Source: Cellvibrio japonicus Ueda107
GTDB lineage: Bacteria > Pseudomonadota > Gammaproteobacteria > Pseudomonadales > Cellvibrionaceae
Direction: 5' to 3'
DNA: 64,000 bases
Assembly: GCF_000019225.1 (NCBI RefSeq)
Contig: NC_010995.1
Location: 3,108,501-3,172,500, forward strand
Of this stretch, positions 53,749 through 62,696 are shown piece by piece. The notes beneath the pieces are model-generated. The model saw only the letters and a program-made list of their open reading frames with translations. It was not told the DNA's origin and did no database searches. Numbering within the stretch: the first letter of the stretch is position 1; each line of letters opens with the position of its first letter. The position numbers were made by a program, and so were the translations under genes.

Positions 53749-54345
53749 TTAGTCATCGGTGTTAAACAGGTGGCCGAGTTTGCCCTGCTTGGTTTCCAGG
53801 TATTTGGCATTGTGCGGGTTGCGCCCGGTCTGGTGGGGCAAGCGCTCCGCGACATGAATCCCCATATCCTGCAGGGCTTTGACCTTGCGTGGATTATTGG
53901 TCAGCAATTTCAGGGATTGGATCTTTAAATGTTCCAGCATGGGTTTGAGGATCGAGTAATCGCGCATGTCGGCACCAAACCCCAACTGCTCGTTTGCTTC
54001 TACCGTATCAGCACCCTGGTCCTGCAGGTGATAAGCGCGGATTTTATTCAGCAGGCCTATACCACGTCCCTCCTGGCGCAGGTAAAAAATTACACCGCGT
54101 CCGGCCAGTGCAATCTTGTGCATGGCAGCCTGCAACTGCGGGCCGCAATCGCAGCGCATGCTGAACAGGGCATCCCCCGTCAGGCACTCGGAGTGAACAC
54201 GGGCTAACAGGGGCTCGTCCCCACTAATATCGCCCATGGTGAGTACCACATGTTCTTTATCGGTTTCGTCGTCGGCAAAACCGTGCATCACAAACATGCC
54301 CCAGGGGGTAGGCAGTTTGGAGGACTCGATAAAACGAATAGTCAC
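53749..54345 (-). CDS. ribA: GTP cyclohydrolase II
   Basis: First step of riboflavin synthesis: opens GTP to a diamino-pyrimidinone. The 198-residue protein has the three zinc cysteines in VHSECLTGD and RCDCG, and the catalytic LRQEGRGIGLLNKI segment. GTG at 54345 is chosen because GAGAGG lies seven bases upstream. It stands apart from the other rib genes and is the only complete GTP cyclohydrolase II in the window, since the RibBA C-terminal half lacks the zinc ligands. Confidence 0.97.
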   Translation of the reverse strand: MTIRFIESSKLPTPWGMFVMHGFADDETDKEHVVLTMGDISGDEPLLARVHSECLTGDALFSMRCDCGPQLQAAMHKIALAGRGVIFYLRQEGRGIGLLNKIRAYHLQDQGADTVEANEQLGFGADMRDYSILKPMLEHLKIQSLKLLTNNPRKVKALQDMGIHVAERLPHQTGRNPHNAKYLETKQGKLGHLFNTDD

Positions 54346-54406
54346 AACAAAACCTCTCGCATACAAACACAGGCCAGGGGCTCGCTACCTGGCCCATAGC
54401 CTTCGA

Positions 54407-55039
54407 TTACTGGCGCGCCTTGAGTACCAATACGCCCTCTTCAACCGCCATATTCAAACGGCTTAGATAACTGTTACCCAGCAAAATGATTTCCGGGGAG
54501 CGCGATGTACTGACAATGGCCTCGACCTGTGTTAACTCAATATTGCCAACCGCAACCCGCTCCAGGGAAACCAAAAACCCCTTGGCCTTGCCATTGGCCG
54601 TGCTGACTTGTACTTCCTGGCCGGCCAGGAAATCAATCCCCAAGCGCTCTGCTTCCAGATAATTCAACGCCACCGTCGTGGCCCCTGTATCCACCATAAA
54701 CTCTACCGGATGGCCGTTGATTCGCCCCGATGTAATGTGGTGGCCGCCGCGAGCAGAGGCAATGCGCACTTCCGCACTGGAGGCTTTGTTAAAACGTGTC
54801 GAGATACGGCGGTTTAACACCAATGTCTGGCGCTCACCCTTCACTTCCACAATCGCCCGCTGGCTATCCGCCGACACCAGCGTGACGCCTTCCGGACTGG
54901 TATTGCCTGTACGCAACATGCGCTGCTTGCCGTTAATGTCGATCAGCGCACTCCCCTGTGCCAACATTTTCACCTCCAGCTCTTGTGCAAAGGCCAGTGA
55001 TGTAAAAACCAACATAAATCCGATTATCCAACGCGACAT
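54407..55039 (-). CDS. Retropepsin-like aspartic protease (clan AA, TIGR02281 type)
   Basis: A 210-residue exported protein. Signal peptide ends near LAFAQ. After a beta-rich N-terminal part comes the aspartic protease domain with the active-site motif DTGATTV at 117-123 and the ILLGNSYLSRLN segment near the C-terminus, as in the single-domain bacterial retropepsin-like family. Its substrate is unknown. ATG at 55039 is behind AAGGAG at seven bases. It lies between pgpA and ribA on the same strand. Confidence 0.85.
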   Translation of the reverse strand: MSRWIIGFMLVFTSLAFAQELEVKMLAQGSALIDINGKQRMLRTGNTSPEGVTLVSADSQRAIVEVKGERQTLVLNRRISTRFNKASSAEVRIASARGGHHITSGRINGHPVEFMVDTGATTVALNYLEAERLGIDFLAGQEVQVSTANGKAKGFLVSLERVAVGNIELTQVEAIVSTSRSPEIILLGNSYLSRLNMAVEEGVLVLKARQ

Positions 55040-55088
55040 ACCCTGACTCCTTGTTGCTTTCATATTCTTTTGTGTACGAGACCAGGCT

Positions 55089-55574
55089 TTACGCAAACAA
55101 TCCCAGGCAGGCAATTATTTGCAGCGATATGCCGGCCAAAATACCGGCGAGTAAATCATCAACCATAATACCGAAACCGCCCTTCACACGACGATCCAAC
55201 CAGCGAATAGGCCAGGGTTTCACAATATCGAAAAAGCGAAAGAGCACAAACCCAAGCAGGATCCAGATCCAGCCCTTGGGCGCCATAAACATGGTGACCC
55301 AATAGCCCACAAATTCATCCCACACAATGCCGCCATGGTCGTGCACGCCCAACGCTCGGGAGGAGCGCCCGCACCAGTAGACACCGAGGATAAAGGTCAC
55401 TAACAACCAACTGAGGTAAATCGGCCAGGACACATCCTGAATCAACCAATAGATGGGTATCGCTGCCAGTGTGCCCATGGTCCCCGGTGCCCAGGGCGAT
55501 AAGCCGGTACCAAAACCAAAGGCAAAAAAATGATCAGGGTTGCGCACTAGCTGCTTCAAGCTGGGTGTTGTCAT
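55089..55574 (-). CDS. pgpA: Phosphatidylglycerophosphatase A
   Basis: Dephosphorylates phosphatidylglycerol phosphate in phospholipid synthesis at the inner membrane. The 161-residue protein has the family start FFAFGFGTGLSPWAPGTMGTL in outline, the acidic GGIVWDEFVGYW motif and several hydrophobic helices. ATG at 55574 lies two bases after the thiL stop codon. The order nusB-thiL-pgpA is widespread in gammaproteobacteria. Confidence 0.95.
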   Translation of the reverse strand: MTTPSLKQLVRNPDHFFAFGFGTGLSPWAPGTMGTLAAIPIYWLIQDVSWPIYLSWLLVTFILGVYWCGRSSRALGVHDHGGIVWDEFVGYWVTMFMAPKGWIWILLGFVLFRFFDIVKPWPIRWLDRRVKGGFGIMVDDLLAGILAGISLQIIACLGLFA

Positions 55575-55576
55575 GA

Positions 55577-56542
55577 TTAAAAATGCTCGTAACCCTGTTT
55601 AGCCAACGAAAAAGGTTGCCCTTCGTATTCACAAATGACGCGATTGCCTGCGACCATTTCGCCAATCACACTGGCCTGCAATTGACCCTGTGCAATCAAC
55701 ATAGCAATGTCCGGCATATTCTCCGGCGCTACGGTAAAACAGAGTTCGTAATCATCCCCGCCACTGAGCGCCCACTCATAGGCCTGGGTGCGATCAGGAT
55801 AGGCCACCAGTGCGGATGATAATGGCAAGGCCTCGACATCAATCACAGCCCCCAGGTCACTGGCAGTGCAGATATGTTGCAGGTCCGCCACCAAACCGTC
55901 AGAAATATCCAGCGCTGCACTGGCGAATGGGCGAATCCGTGCAGATGCCTGCAAACGCGGCTCAGGTCGATAAAAACGCTCGTGTAAATAGGCGTGGTCG
56001 TCGCCGGAAAAGCTGACCCGTCCCTGCAGACTAGCCAATGCCGCAGCACCATCGCCAACACTGTGGGTCACCAGGATAAAATCGCCGAGGTTAGCACCAT
56101 CGCGGCGCAGCGCCTGACCGGGCGTGACAGCGCCCATCACCTGGATACTAACGCTGAGAGGCCCGGCCGTTGTATCACCGCCAATTAATGCAATGCCATA
56201 GCGCTTGGCGCAGGCAAACAGTCCACGGCTGAATTCACGCAGCCACTGCTCCTCCGCCTGTGGCAAGGTCAGGGCCAGGGTAAACCACAGCGGCTCCGCG
56301 CCCATTGCCGCCAGATCGCTGAGATTGGTACGCAAGGCCCGCTCCGCAATCAAGGCGGGCTCTGCCCCTTCGGGAAAATGCACACCGCTGACCAGTGTAT
56401 CGACCGAAACCGCAAGCTGCTTGCCTTCCGGTATTTGCAACAGCGCGCAGTCATCGCCAATCCCCAGCACTACACCCGCGGCAGGCTGCTCGGCTTGCTC
56501 GCGCTGGAAAAATTGCTGAATCAGTTGAAATTCGCCGGGCAC
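55577..56542 (-). CDS. thiL: Thiamine-monophosphate kinase
   Basis: Phosphorylates thiamine monophosphate to the active diphosphate. The 321-residue PurM-fold protein has GIGDDCALL, VDTLVSGVHFP, LIGGDTTAGPL and ISDGLVADLQHI. The start is GTG at 56542, giving MPGEFQLIQQFF, which aligns with E. coli ThiL; the upstream TTG codons would add up to five residues. It follows nusB by 41 bases with a small hairpin between. Confidence 0.96.
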   Translation of the reverse strand: MPGEFQLIQQFFQREQAEQPAAGVVLGIGDDCALLQIPEGKQLAVSVDTLVSGVHFPEGAEPALIAERALRTNLSDLAAMGAEPLWFTLALTLPQAEEQWLREFSRGLFACAKRYGIALIGGDTTAGPLSVSIQVMGAVTPGQALRRDGANLGDFILVTHSVGDGAAALASLQGRVSFSGDDHAYLHERFYRPEPRLQASARIRPFASAALDISDGLVADLQHICTASDLGAVIDVEALPLSSALVAYPDRTQAYEWALSGGDDYELCFTVAPENMPDIAMLIAQGQLQASVIGEMVAGNRVICEYEGQPFSLAKQGYEHF

Positions 56543-56583
56543 AATACAACTCAACAAGGTGAGGAAGCGGAGCTTCCGGTTAT

Positions 56584-57057
56584 TTAGCGTTTGCCGCGCT
56601 CGGCGTTTACTTCCAACGCACGTAACACTTCGGCAGTTTTATCCAACACGCCATTAATAAATTTATGGCTGTCTTCTGCACCGAATTTTTTCGCCAGGGA
56701 AACGGCCTCGTTAATGACCACCTTGTAGGGCACATCAATGCGGTTTTTTAATTCGTAAGTCGCCATACGCAGCAAAGCGCGGGTGATAGCATCCAGTTCT
56801 TCCAGGGAGCGATCGACCAGGAAGGGTTGGAACTGTTCCTCCAGCCCACTCAATTGCTCGGGCACCCCATGCAATAGCTCATGGAAATAATCGACATCCA
56901 CCTTACTCATATCGTTATCGGTGCGGAATTCAGCTTCGATGGCGTTAAGGCTGGAGCCTGCCATATGCCATTGATAAAGCGCTTGCATGGCATAGTGGCG
57001 AGCCATACGGCGAGTAGCGGCGATGTGGCTTTTGTCGGAGCCGGGGGAACTGGTCAT
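56584..57057 (-). CDS. nusB: Transcription antitermination factor NusB
   Basis: RNA-binding partner of NusE (S10) in rRNA antitermination. The 157-residue helical protein has the arginine-rich N-terminus (AATRRMARHYAMQALYQWHM in outline) and the conserved VVINEAVSLAKKFGAEDSHKFINGVLD segment (seen at about residues 115-141). ATG at 57057. It sits between ribH and thiL, a conserved order, with a terminator hairpin before it. Confidence 0.97.
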   Translation of the reverse strand: MTSSPGSDKSHIAATRRMARHYAMQALYQWHMAGSSLNAIEAEFRTDNDMSKVDVDYFHELLHGVPEQLSGLEEQFQPFLVDRSLEELDAITRALLRMATYELKNRIDVPYKVVINEAVSLAKKFGAEDSHKFINGVLDKTAEVLRALEVNAERGKR

Positions 57058-57108
57058 GACACTTACCTGACAATCTGGGCCTGAAATCATCCGGGCCTGA
57101 AAAAGAAC

Positions 57109-57132
57109 CGGCGATGAGGAGGCTCATCGCCG
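57109..57132 (-). terminator. Rho-independent terminator between ribH and nusB
   Basis: CGGCGATGAG and its complement form a 10-bp stem with a four-base loop, followed on the minus strand by GTTCTTTTT. It ends the rib transcript 51 bases after ribH. Confidence 0.85.
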
Positions 57133-57183
57133 CGGGTTACCAACATCAATCGTGCTGGAAATACAAAAAAGGACCGGTCGACC

Positions 57184-57654
57184 TTATATCTTGCCAAACA
57201 GGGAAACCATTTCCAGCGCGGTGCTGGCGGCCTCCACCCCCTTGTTACCGGCTTTGGTGCCAGAGCGCTCAATAGCCTGCTCGATAGAATCCACGGTCAA
57301 CACACCAAACGTAACCGGCACGCCATATTGCAGGGAGACTTGTGCCAGGCCTTTGGTGCACTCACCGGCAACATAATCGAAATGCGGTGTGCCACCGCGA
57401 ATTACCGCCCCCAGGGCAATAATTGCATCGAATTCTTTTTTCGCTGCGATTTTTTGCGCCGTCAGCGGAAACTCAAACGCACCCGGTGCGTAATAAATCG
57501 TAATGTTTTCCTCTTTGATGCCATGGCGGCGCAGTGTATCCAGCGCGCCATCCTTCAAACTTTCTACCACAAAGCTGTTCCAGCGGCTCACAATCAGCGC
57601 GTACTTGCCCGCGCTGGCCGAAAAATCACCTTCGATAACCTTGATATTGCTCAT
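57184..57654 (-). CDS. ribH: 6,7-dimethyl-8-ribityllumazine synthase
   Basis: Condenses the ribityl pyrimidine with dihydroxybutanone phosphate. The 156-residue protein has the family motifs VSRWNSFVVESL, APGAFEFPL, ALGAVIRGGTPHFDYVA and RSGTKAGNKGVEAA, with the catalytic histidine in PHFDYV. ATG at 57654 is the family start. It follows ribBA by 43 bases and ends the rib group before a terminator. Confidence 0.98.
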   Translation of the reverse strand: MSNIKVIEGDFSASAGKYALIVSRWNSFVVESLKDGALDTLRRHGIKEENITIYYAPGAFEFPLTAQKIAAKKEFDAIIALGAVIRGGTPHFDYVAGECTKGLAQVSLQYGVPVTFGVLTVDSIEQAIERSGTKAGNKGVEAASTALEMVSLFGKI

Positions 57655-57697
57655 AGTCTTGTCTCGATCATTCATCAATATTCAATTCAGGGGAAAC

Positions 57698-58816
57698 TCA
57701 ATGTTCCACATCCGGGCAAATATATTCCACCACTTCCAGGTCAAACCCGGACAGGGCTGAGTAGCGCATAGGCGCAGACATCACGCGCATTTTGCGCACA
57801 CCCAGGTCGCGCAGGATTTGCGAGCCGGTGCCCACCTGCTTATATAACACCTCAGAGCTGCGGCGCTGCTGCTTGCCAGAGATCAACCAATCGACACTGT
57901 CCTCCACCTCCTGGGTGGATTCATCGTGGCAAATCAACAACACAACCCCGTTGCCTTCTTCACTCACCTTGCGCAAGGCATCCTGGTATGTCCAGCTTTT
58001 GCCACCGGCAACCGACGTGCGCTTCAGGCCCAGCACATCATGGGCAATATCCATGACATGCACCCGCACCAGGGTGGGTGAGCCGTCTATCTCACCTTTG
58101 GTCATGACAAAATGCAGATCGCCGCGCGCCAGGTCGCGGTAGGTATGCAGGTCAAACTCGCCAAACAGGGTGTCTACCTTGCGCCGATTGATGCACTCTA
58201 CGGTCTTTTCTTTGGTCGCGCGGTAGTGGATCAGGTCGGCAATGGTACCGATTTTCAGGCCGTGTTGCTCGGCAAATCGCTCCAGGTCCGGGCGGCGCGC
58301 CATGGTGCCGTCAGGGTTCATCACTTCTACAATCACTGCCGCCGGTTCAAAGCCCGCAAGACGTGCCAGGTCACAGCCCGCCTCGGTATGGCCGGCACGG
58401 CTCATGACGCCGCCCGGTTGGGCCATGAGAGGAAAGATATGGCCAGGTTGAACCAGGTCGCCGGGTTTGGCATTCGCCTTAACCGCTGCACGCACCGTCA
58501 GCGCGCGGTCGGCGGCGGAAATTCCCGTACTTACCCCTTCTGCTGCCTCAATAGAAACCGTGAAGTTAGTGGTGTGCTGGGATTTGTTATCGCTCACCAT
58601 CAGCGGCAAATCCAACTGTTTACAGCGCTCGGGGGTGAGCGTGAGGCAGATGAGTCCGCGCGCGTGGGTAGCCATAAAATTGATGTCTTCCGGGCGCACC
58701 TGCTCGGCCACCATAATCAGGTCACCTTCATTTTCACGGTCCTCGTCATCCATCAGGATGACCATCTTGCCGTGACGCAGGTCCTCAATCAGTTCTTCTA
58801 TGGTATGTAACTGCAT
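57698..58816 (-). CDS. ribBA: 3,4-dihydroxy-2-butanone 4-phosphate synthase with degenerate GTP cyclohydrolase II half
   Basis: A 372-residue fusion. Residues 1-205 are a complete RibB domain with ILMDDEDRENEGDL, THARGLICL and AGHTEAGCDLARLAG, making the four-carbon unit of riboflavin. Residues 210-372 have the GTP cyclohydrolase II fold, but the zinc-cysteine motifs are lost: where ECLTGD...RCDCG is expected the protein reads VMDIAHDVLG...SVAGG, and QEGRGIGL reads CHDESTQEV. The C-terminal half should therefore not open GTP. ribA is separate. ATG at 58816. Confidence 0.95.
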   Translation of the reverse strand: MQLHTIEELIEDLRHGKMVILMDDEDRENEGDLIMVAEQVRPEDINFMATHARGLICLTLTPERCKQLDLPLMVSDNKSQHTTNFTVSIEAAEGVSTGISAADRALTVRAAVKANAKPGDLVQPGHIFPLMAQPGGVMSRAGHTEAGCDLARLAGFEPAAVIVEVMNPDGTMARRPDLERFAEQHGLKIGTIADLIHYRATKEKTVECINRRKVDTLFGEFDLHTYRDLARGDLHFVMTKGEIDGSPTLVRVHVMDIAHDVLGLKRTSVAGGKSWTYQDALRKVSEEGNGVVLLICHDESTQEVEDSVDWLISGKQQRRSSEVLYKQVGTGSQILRDLGVRKMRVMSAPMRYSALSGFDLEVVEYICPDVEH

Positions 58817-58852
58817 AAACCTTCCCGTTGCCGATAACCCTGCCTGAAAGCA

Positions 58853-59512
58853 TCAGGCAAAACCATTTTTTGTCAGAAACTCCAGCGTAATACCGCCCTG
58901 CCCGCTGGATTCGGCAGCCTTGTCACCCAGCATCAATCGCTCAAGGTAACGCGCCAATACATCTACCTCCAGATTGACGTTAGTGCCCGTTTGGTAAGTG
59001 TCCATAATGGTCCACTGGAGGGTATGGGGTACGATATTTAACTCAAACACGGCACCATCCACTTTATTGACGGTAAGACTGGTGCCATCGACGGTGATTG
59101 AACCCTTGTGGGCGATATATTTCGCCAATTCTTTGGGGGCACGTATATGGAAGCGTTCAGAGCGGGCATCCGGAAAACGCTTGACCACCTCGCCCACACC
59201 ATCCACATGGCCACTCACAATATGCCCTCCCAAGCGGGTTTGCGGGGTAAGTGCCTTCTCCAGGTTCACCCTTTGCCCCAGTTTCCAGCCTGGCAAAGTA
59301 GTGTTATCCAGGGTTTCGCGCGATACATCAGCCCAGTAGCCATCACCCGGTAGATCCACAACCGTCAGGCAGACACCATTGGTGGCAATCGAATCCCCCA
59401 AATGCACATCTGCCAGGTTGAGGTGATGGGTTTTGATACGCAAACGCAGATCGCCATTTTGTGGCTGCAGTGCCACCACCTCACCGATTGCTTCAATAAT
59501 ACCGGTAAACAT
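58853..59512 (-). CDS. ribE: Riboflavin synthase alpha chain
   Basis: Dismutates two lumazines to riboflavin. The 219-residue protein is a tandem of two beta-barrel repeats: MFTGIIEAIGEV with the DSIATNGVCLTV segment, and LGGHIVSGHVDG followed by GSITVDGTSLTVN. No FMN-riboswitch sequence is visible upstream. ATG at 59512. It lies eight bases after the RDD gene stop codon and 36 bases before ribBA. Confidence 0.97.
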   Translation of the reverse strand: MFTGIIEAIGEVVALQPQNGDLRLRIKTHHLNLADVHLGDSIATNGVCLTVVDLPGDGYWADVSRETLDNTTLPGWKLGQRVNLEKALTPQTRLGGHIVSGHVDGVGEVVKRFPDARSERFHIRAPKELAKYIAHKGSITVDGTSLTVNKVDGAVFELNIVPHTLQWTIMDTYQTGTNVNLEVDVLARYLERLMLGDKAAESSGQGGITLEFLTKNGFA

Positions 59513-59520
59513 AGGCGCCT

Positions 59521-60093
59521 CTAGACGATCAGGGAATTGTTGTTAGCTGCAGCCGCCGGAACCCCCAGGTCGATTACCCGGGTCCTGGCAATGTGATCAT
59601 GCAGGCAGCGGTTACCGTCGCGAAAAATAAACAGCCAGTCAACCAAGCGCAGCAGCGCTCCTATACCAGATATCAATCCAAGCGCCCATTGGCTTACATA
59701 GCGATTCAGGATCAGATTGAGCAAGGGAACACGGCGCCCCTCAAGATCCACGATGGCAATATTCATGGCGCGCTTGCCAATGGTCTGTCCATAGTGCTGC
59801 AACAGGAAACCGTTTAGCAGCAGGAAAATACCATACTGGAACGCCAGCATTTTAAGCACAAGCTCTGTGGTCATCGGCACAGGTGTCTGGCCGGGCTGAT
59901 AGCTCTCCACCAGCTCACGCAACCCGAGATATTCCACTACCGGCGTCAGGCAGAGGATCATGATAAACCAGTCGATACACACGGCCGCCAGGCGCTTGCC
60001 GCGCGATGCCGTATTGTCAGATTGCCCGGGTGGCAGAGTAAAAAGCGGCTGTGGTTCACCGGGCACTTCCGGGGTATTCAGTGGATCAGTCAA
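59521..60093 (-). CDS. RDD family membrane protein inside the rib group
   Basis: A 190-residue RDD family protein with three hydrophobic segments (about 35-55, 80-100 and 130-160). The family signature with Arg and Asp is seen in SRGKRLAAVCIDWFIM and GQTIGKRAMNIAIVDLEG. Function is unknown for most members; some affect ion or osmotic tolerance. The start is TTG at 60093 behind AAAGGTG. It lies between ribD and ribE and is probably cotranscribed with them. Confidence 0.88.
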   Translation of the reverse strand: MTDPLNTPEVPGEPQPLFTLPPGQSDNTASRGKRLAAVCIDWFIMILCLTPVVEYLGLRELVESYQPGQTPVPMTTELVLKMLAFQYGIFLLLNGFLLQHYGQTIGKRAMNIAIVDLEGRRVPLLNLILNRYVSQWALGLISGIGALLRLVDWLFIFRDGNRCLHDHIARTRVIDLGVPAAAANNNSLIV

Positions 60094-60150
60094 GGGACAC
60101 CTTTGAGTTACAAAATCGCGGGTTGCCAGCCGGATATAGGCTGGATAAAC

Positions 60151-61302
60151 CTAGTATTCGACATCCGGCACGGCGGTAATACGCCAATCCTGGCCCAGGG
60201 CGCGCATGTCGGTAATCTTGAGCGCAAGGCTGGCGGACATGGTTTCCAGGGGCAACTCAAACAGTGGGCGCGCCTGGCTACCGAGTAATTTGGGGGCCAT
60301 ATAGACCACGACTTCATCCAGTAATCCGCGACGCAAAAAGGCACCTGCCAATGTTGCCCCCGCCTCTATCAACACCTCATTGCACTGACGCTGGGCCAGC
60401 TCGCGCACCAGGGCTTCAAGGTCGATACGCCCGTCCCGTCCCGGCAGGGCCAGCAACTCGACATGGGCAGGCCAGCCATCCAGTTGCGCTCCGTCAGCAG
60501 TGCCATTGTGCACCAGCAATATAGGACCGGGTACAAGCTCAGGGGAATTGGGGTCGGCGGTTTGCATAATCAAGGCATCGCGCGGCAATTGCAGGCGCGA
60601 ATCCAGGATAACCCGCAGGGGTTGGCGGCGGGCAATGTCCTCTGCCCTGGGTAAACCCAGCTCGCGAGCGCGCAGGGTAAGTTGGGAATTATCCTGCAAT
60701 ACCGAACCTATGCCGGTCACTATGGCACAGGAGGCTGCGCGCAATCGCTGCACATCAGCCCTGGCTTTGGGGCTGGTGATCCACTTGCTCTCACCGCTGG
60801 CCATCGCCGTGCGACCATCCAGGCTCATTGCCATCTTGCAGCGCAACAGCGGACGCTTGCGCTCCATGCGCGTGATAAAACCGGGATTGAGCGCGCGCGC
60901 CTGCTCTTCGAAGAGTGGGCCATCAACCTCAATACCTGCCGCTGCCAACCTCTCCAGCCCCCTGCCAGATACCAGGGGATTGGGGTCTTCCATGGCATAG
61001 ACAACACGCGCCACACCGGCATCGATGAGCGCCTGCGAACAGGGGCCGGTTTTACCGGTGTGGTTACAGGGTTCAAGCGTGACATACGCTGTAGCACCGC
61101 GCGCCTGCTCTGCAGCAATCCGCAAGGCATTAACTTCGGCATGCCCCTCTCCGGCACGCACATGCCAGCCCTCGGCAATAATCTGCTGGTTTTTCACCAG
61201 CACACACCCTACGCGAGGATTGGGCATGGTGGTGTAGAGGCCACGCTCCGCCAAGCGCAGGGCGCGCGCCATAAAACGATGATCGTCGCGAGTCAGCGCC
61301 AT
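60151..61302 (-). CDS. ribD: Bifunctional pyrimidine deaminase / reductase RibD
   Basis: Second and third steps of riboflavin synthesis. The 383-residue protein has the N-terminal zinc deaminase domain (GHAEVNAL and PCNHTGKTGPC, residues 1-145) and the C-terminal NADPH reductase domain (from about 150) with SLDGRTAMASGESKWIT and EAGATLAGAFLRRG. ATG at 61302 lies three bases after the nrdR stop codon. First gene of the rib group. Confidence 0.97.
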   Translation of the reverse strand: MALTRDDHRFMARALRLAERGLYTTMPNPRVGCVLVKNQQIIAEGWHVRAGEGHAEVNALRIAAEQARGATAYVTLEPCNHTGKTGPCSQALIDAGVARVVYAMEDPNPLVSGRGLERLAAAGIEVDGPLFEEQARALNPGFITRMERKRPLLRCKMAMSLDGRTAMASGESKWITSPKARADVQRLRAASCAIVTGIGSVLQDNSQLTLRARELGLPRAEDIARRQPLRVILDSRLQLPRDALIMQTADPNSPELVPGPILLVHNGTADGAQLDGWPAHVELLALPGRDGRIDLEALVRELAQRQCNEVLIEAGATLAGAFLRRGLLDEVVVYMAPKLLGSQARPLFELPLETMSASLALKITDMRALGQDWRITAVPDVEY

Positions 61303-61305
61303 GGT

Positions 61306-61767
61306 TTAATTTTCCGGTTGCTGCTCAAGGCGATCGATTTCCTTGCGGAACTCGTTGAGGTCTTTAAAACGGCGGTATACAGAGGCAAAACGCACATAGG
61401 CGACTTCATCGAGCTTTTGGAGTTGCTCCATCACCTTTTCCCCCACCAGCAGGGATTTGACTTCGCGCTCACCGGTAGCCTGGAGGAAGTGCTTGATATG
61501 GTTGATCGCCGACTCTATGGCTTCGATGCTCACCGGGCGTTTTTCCAGCGCACGCAATAAACCGGCACGCAGCTTATTTTCATCGAAGGGTTCACGTGTA
61601 CCGTTTTGCTTGATGATGCGCGGCATCACCAGCTCTGCCACTTCAAATGTCGTAAAACGCTCGTGACAGGAGAGACACTCGCGACGGCGACGAACCTGGT
61701 CGCCTTCAGCCACCAGGCGGGAGTCAATGACTTTGGTGTCTTCGGCGCTACAAAACGGACAATGCAT
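61306..61767 (-). CDS. nrdR: Transcriptional repressor NrdR
   Basis: Represses ribonucleotide reductase genes when dATP/ATP levels are high. The 153-residue protein has the N-terminal zinc ribbon (MHCPFC and CLSCHERF) and an ATP-cone domain (residues about 46-136, REPFDENKLRAGLLRALEKR in outline). ATG at 61767 matches the invariant family start MHCPFC. It precedes ribD by three bases, the conserved gammaproteobacterial nrdR-ribD pair. Confidence 0.97.
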   Translation of the reverse strand: MHCPFCSAEDTKVIDSRLVAEGDQVRRRRECLSCHERFTTFEVAELVMPRIIKQNGTREPFDENKLRAGLLRALEKRPVSIEAIESAINHIKHFLQATGEREVKSLLVGEKVMEQLQKLDEVAYVRFASVYRRFKDLNEFRKEIDRLEQQPEN

Positions 61768-61850
61768 GGTCATCAGCCCCGGCGATTGAAAAAGTGGGCG
61801 CATACTAGCATAAAGACATGCAGACCGCAGACCCTGCCGATAGCAGGCCC

Positions 61851-62696
61851 CTATCGATAGGGCGCGATCAACGCTTCAAGTTCTCCCTGGTCGCGCATCT
61901 CGGTTAAGCGGGATTGCAAACGGGTTTTGATGGGCTCAGGCAGGTTTTTATCGACAATGTAGAACAATTGGGATGGCGGTATGACACTGCTAAAGTCGAT
62001 CAAATGGAACTGGGTTAAATTGAGTTGGTTCTGGCGCAACAACCAGTGGGTTCTCAGGTCCTCTGCCAGATAAAAATCCCCGCGGCGCTGCATCAGCATC
62101 GCCAGGGCACTGCTGTGATTGGGAGCATAAACCAGCTGGATTTCCTGCTGCTCAATCCAGTCGTAAAAAGTCCGCGCATAGGTATAGCCCAGGATCACAA
62201 TTACCCGGACACGCTTGATATCCGCCACCAGTGGCTGGGGAGAGCCGTCCGCCATACGCGTTAGCGTATAGCGGAAATCAACAATAGGGACAGGGATATA
62301 CTCACCCTGGGCCATAATTTGCGGGTCGGTCCAGGTGGGGGCGCCATAGCTGATCCAACGGGGAAAGCGCTGGGAGACAATCTCCATTTTCAAGCGCTTA
62401 TAGGGACGAATCAGAATATCCAACGGCGTCTCAAGGGGTTTGAGTGCTGCCAGCAGAATGTCGGTGATAACACCGGAATGCAGGGGAACCGAATCCTCAA
62501 CCATGGTCTCTGCGGAAATCAGCGCTGGCGCTGGCGATAACAGCGGGCGGTGATTCGATACAATTTGGAAAGGTTCTGACGCCCCATCAGATACAAAATA
62601 ATGAAGTGGTAATACCGGGGAGGCATTGACCGGCACTCCCCCAAAACAGGCACCAAAGACCATTAACCCACAAGCTATTCGCCCCAGGTAACTCAT
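61851..62696 (-). CDS. Periplasmic binding-protein-like (SBP_bac_3 type) protein
   Basis: A 281-residue exported protein with signal peptide (cleavage near VNAS). It resembles the two-lobed family 3 solute-binding proteins often used as sensors: the second half has YDWIEQQEIQLVYAPNHSSALAMLMQRRGDFYLAEDL and a C-terminal LPEPIKTRLQSRLTEMRDQGELEALI, as in the amino-acid-binding type. No transporter gene is near. Start ATG at 62696 overlaps the stop codon of the GGDEF gene by one base (TGATG), which implies a coupled pair. Ligand unknown. Confidence 0.72.
   Translation of the reverse strand: MSYLGRIACGLMVFGACFGGVPVNASPVLPLHYFVSDGASEPFQIVSNHRPLLSPAPALISAETMVEDSVPLHSGVITDILLAALKPLETPLDILIRPYKRLKMEIVSQRFPRWISYGAPTWTDPQIMAQGEYIPVPIVDFRYTLTRMADGSPQPLVADIKRVRVIVILGYTYARTFYDWIEQQEIQLVYAPNHSSALAMLMQRRGDFYLAEDLRTHWLLRQNQLNLTQFHLIDFSSVIPPSQLFYIVDKNLPEPIKTRLQSRLTEMRDQGELEALIAPYR

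Noticed and set aside
58817..60150. Looked for an FMN riboswitch in front of the riboflavin genes
   Set aside because: The conserved RFN element blocks are not visible upstream of ribD, ribE or ribBA.
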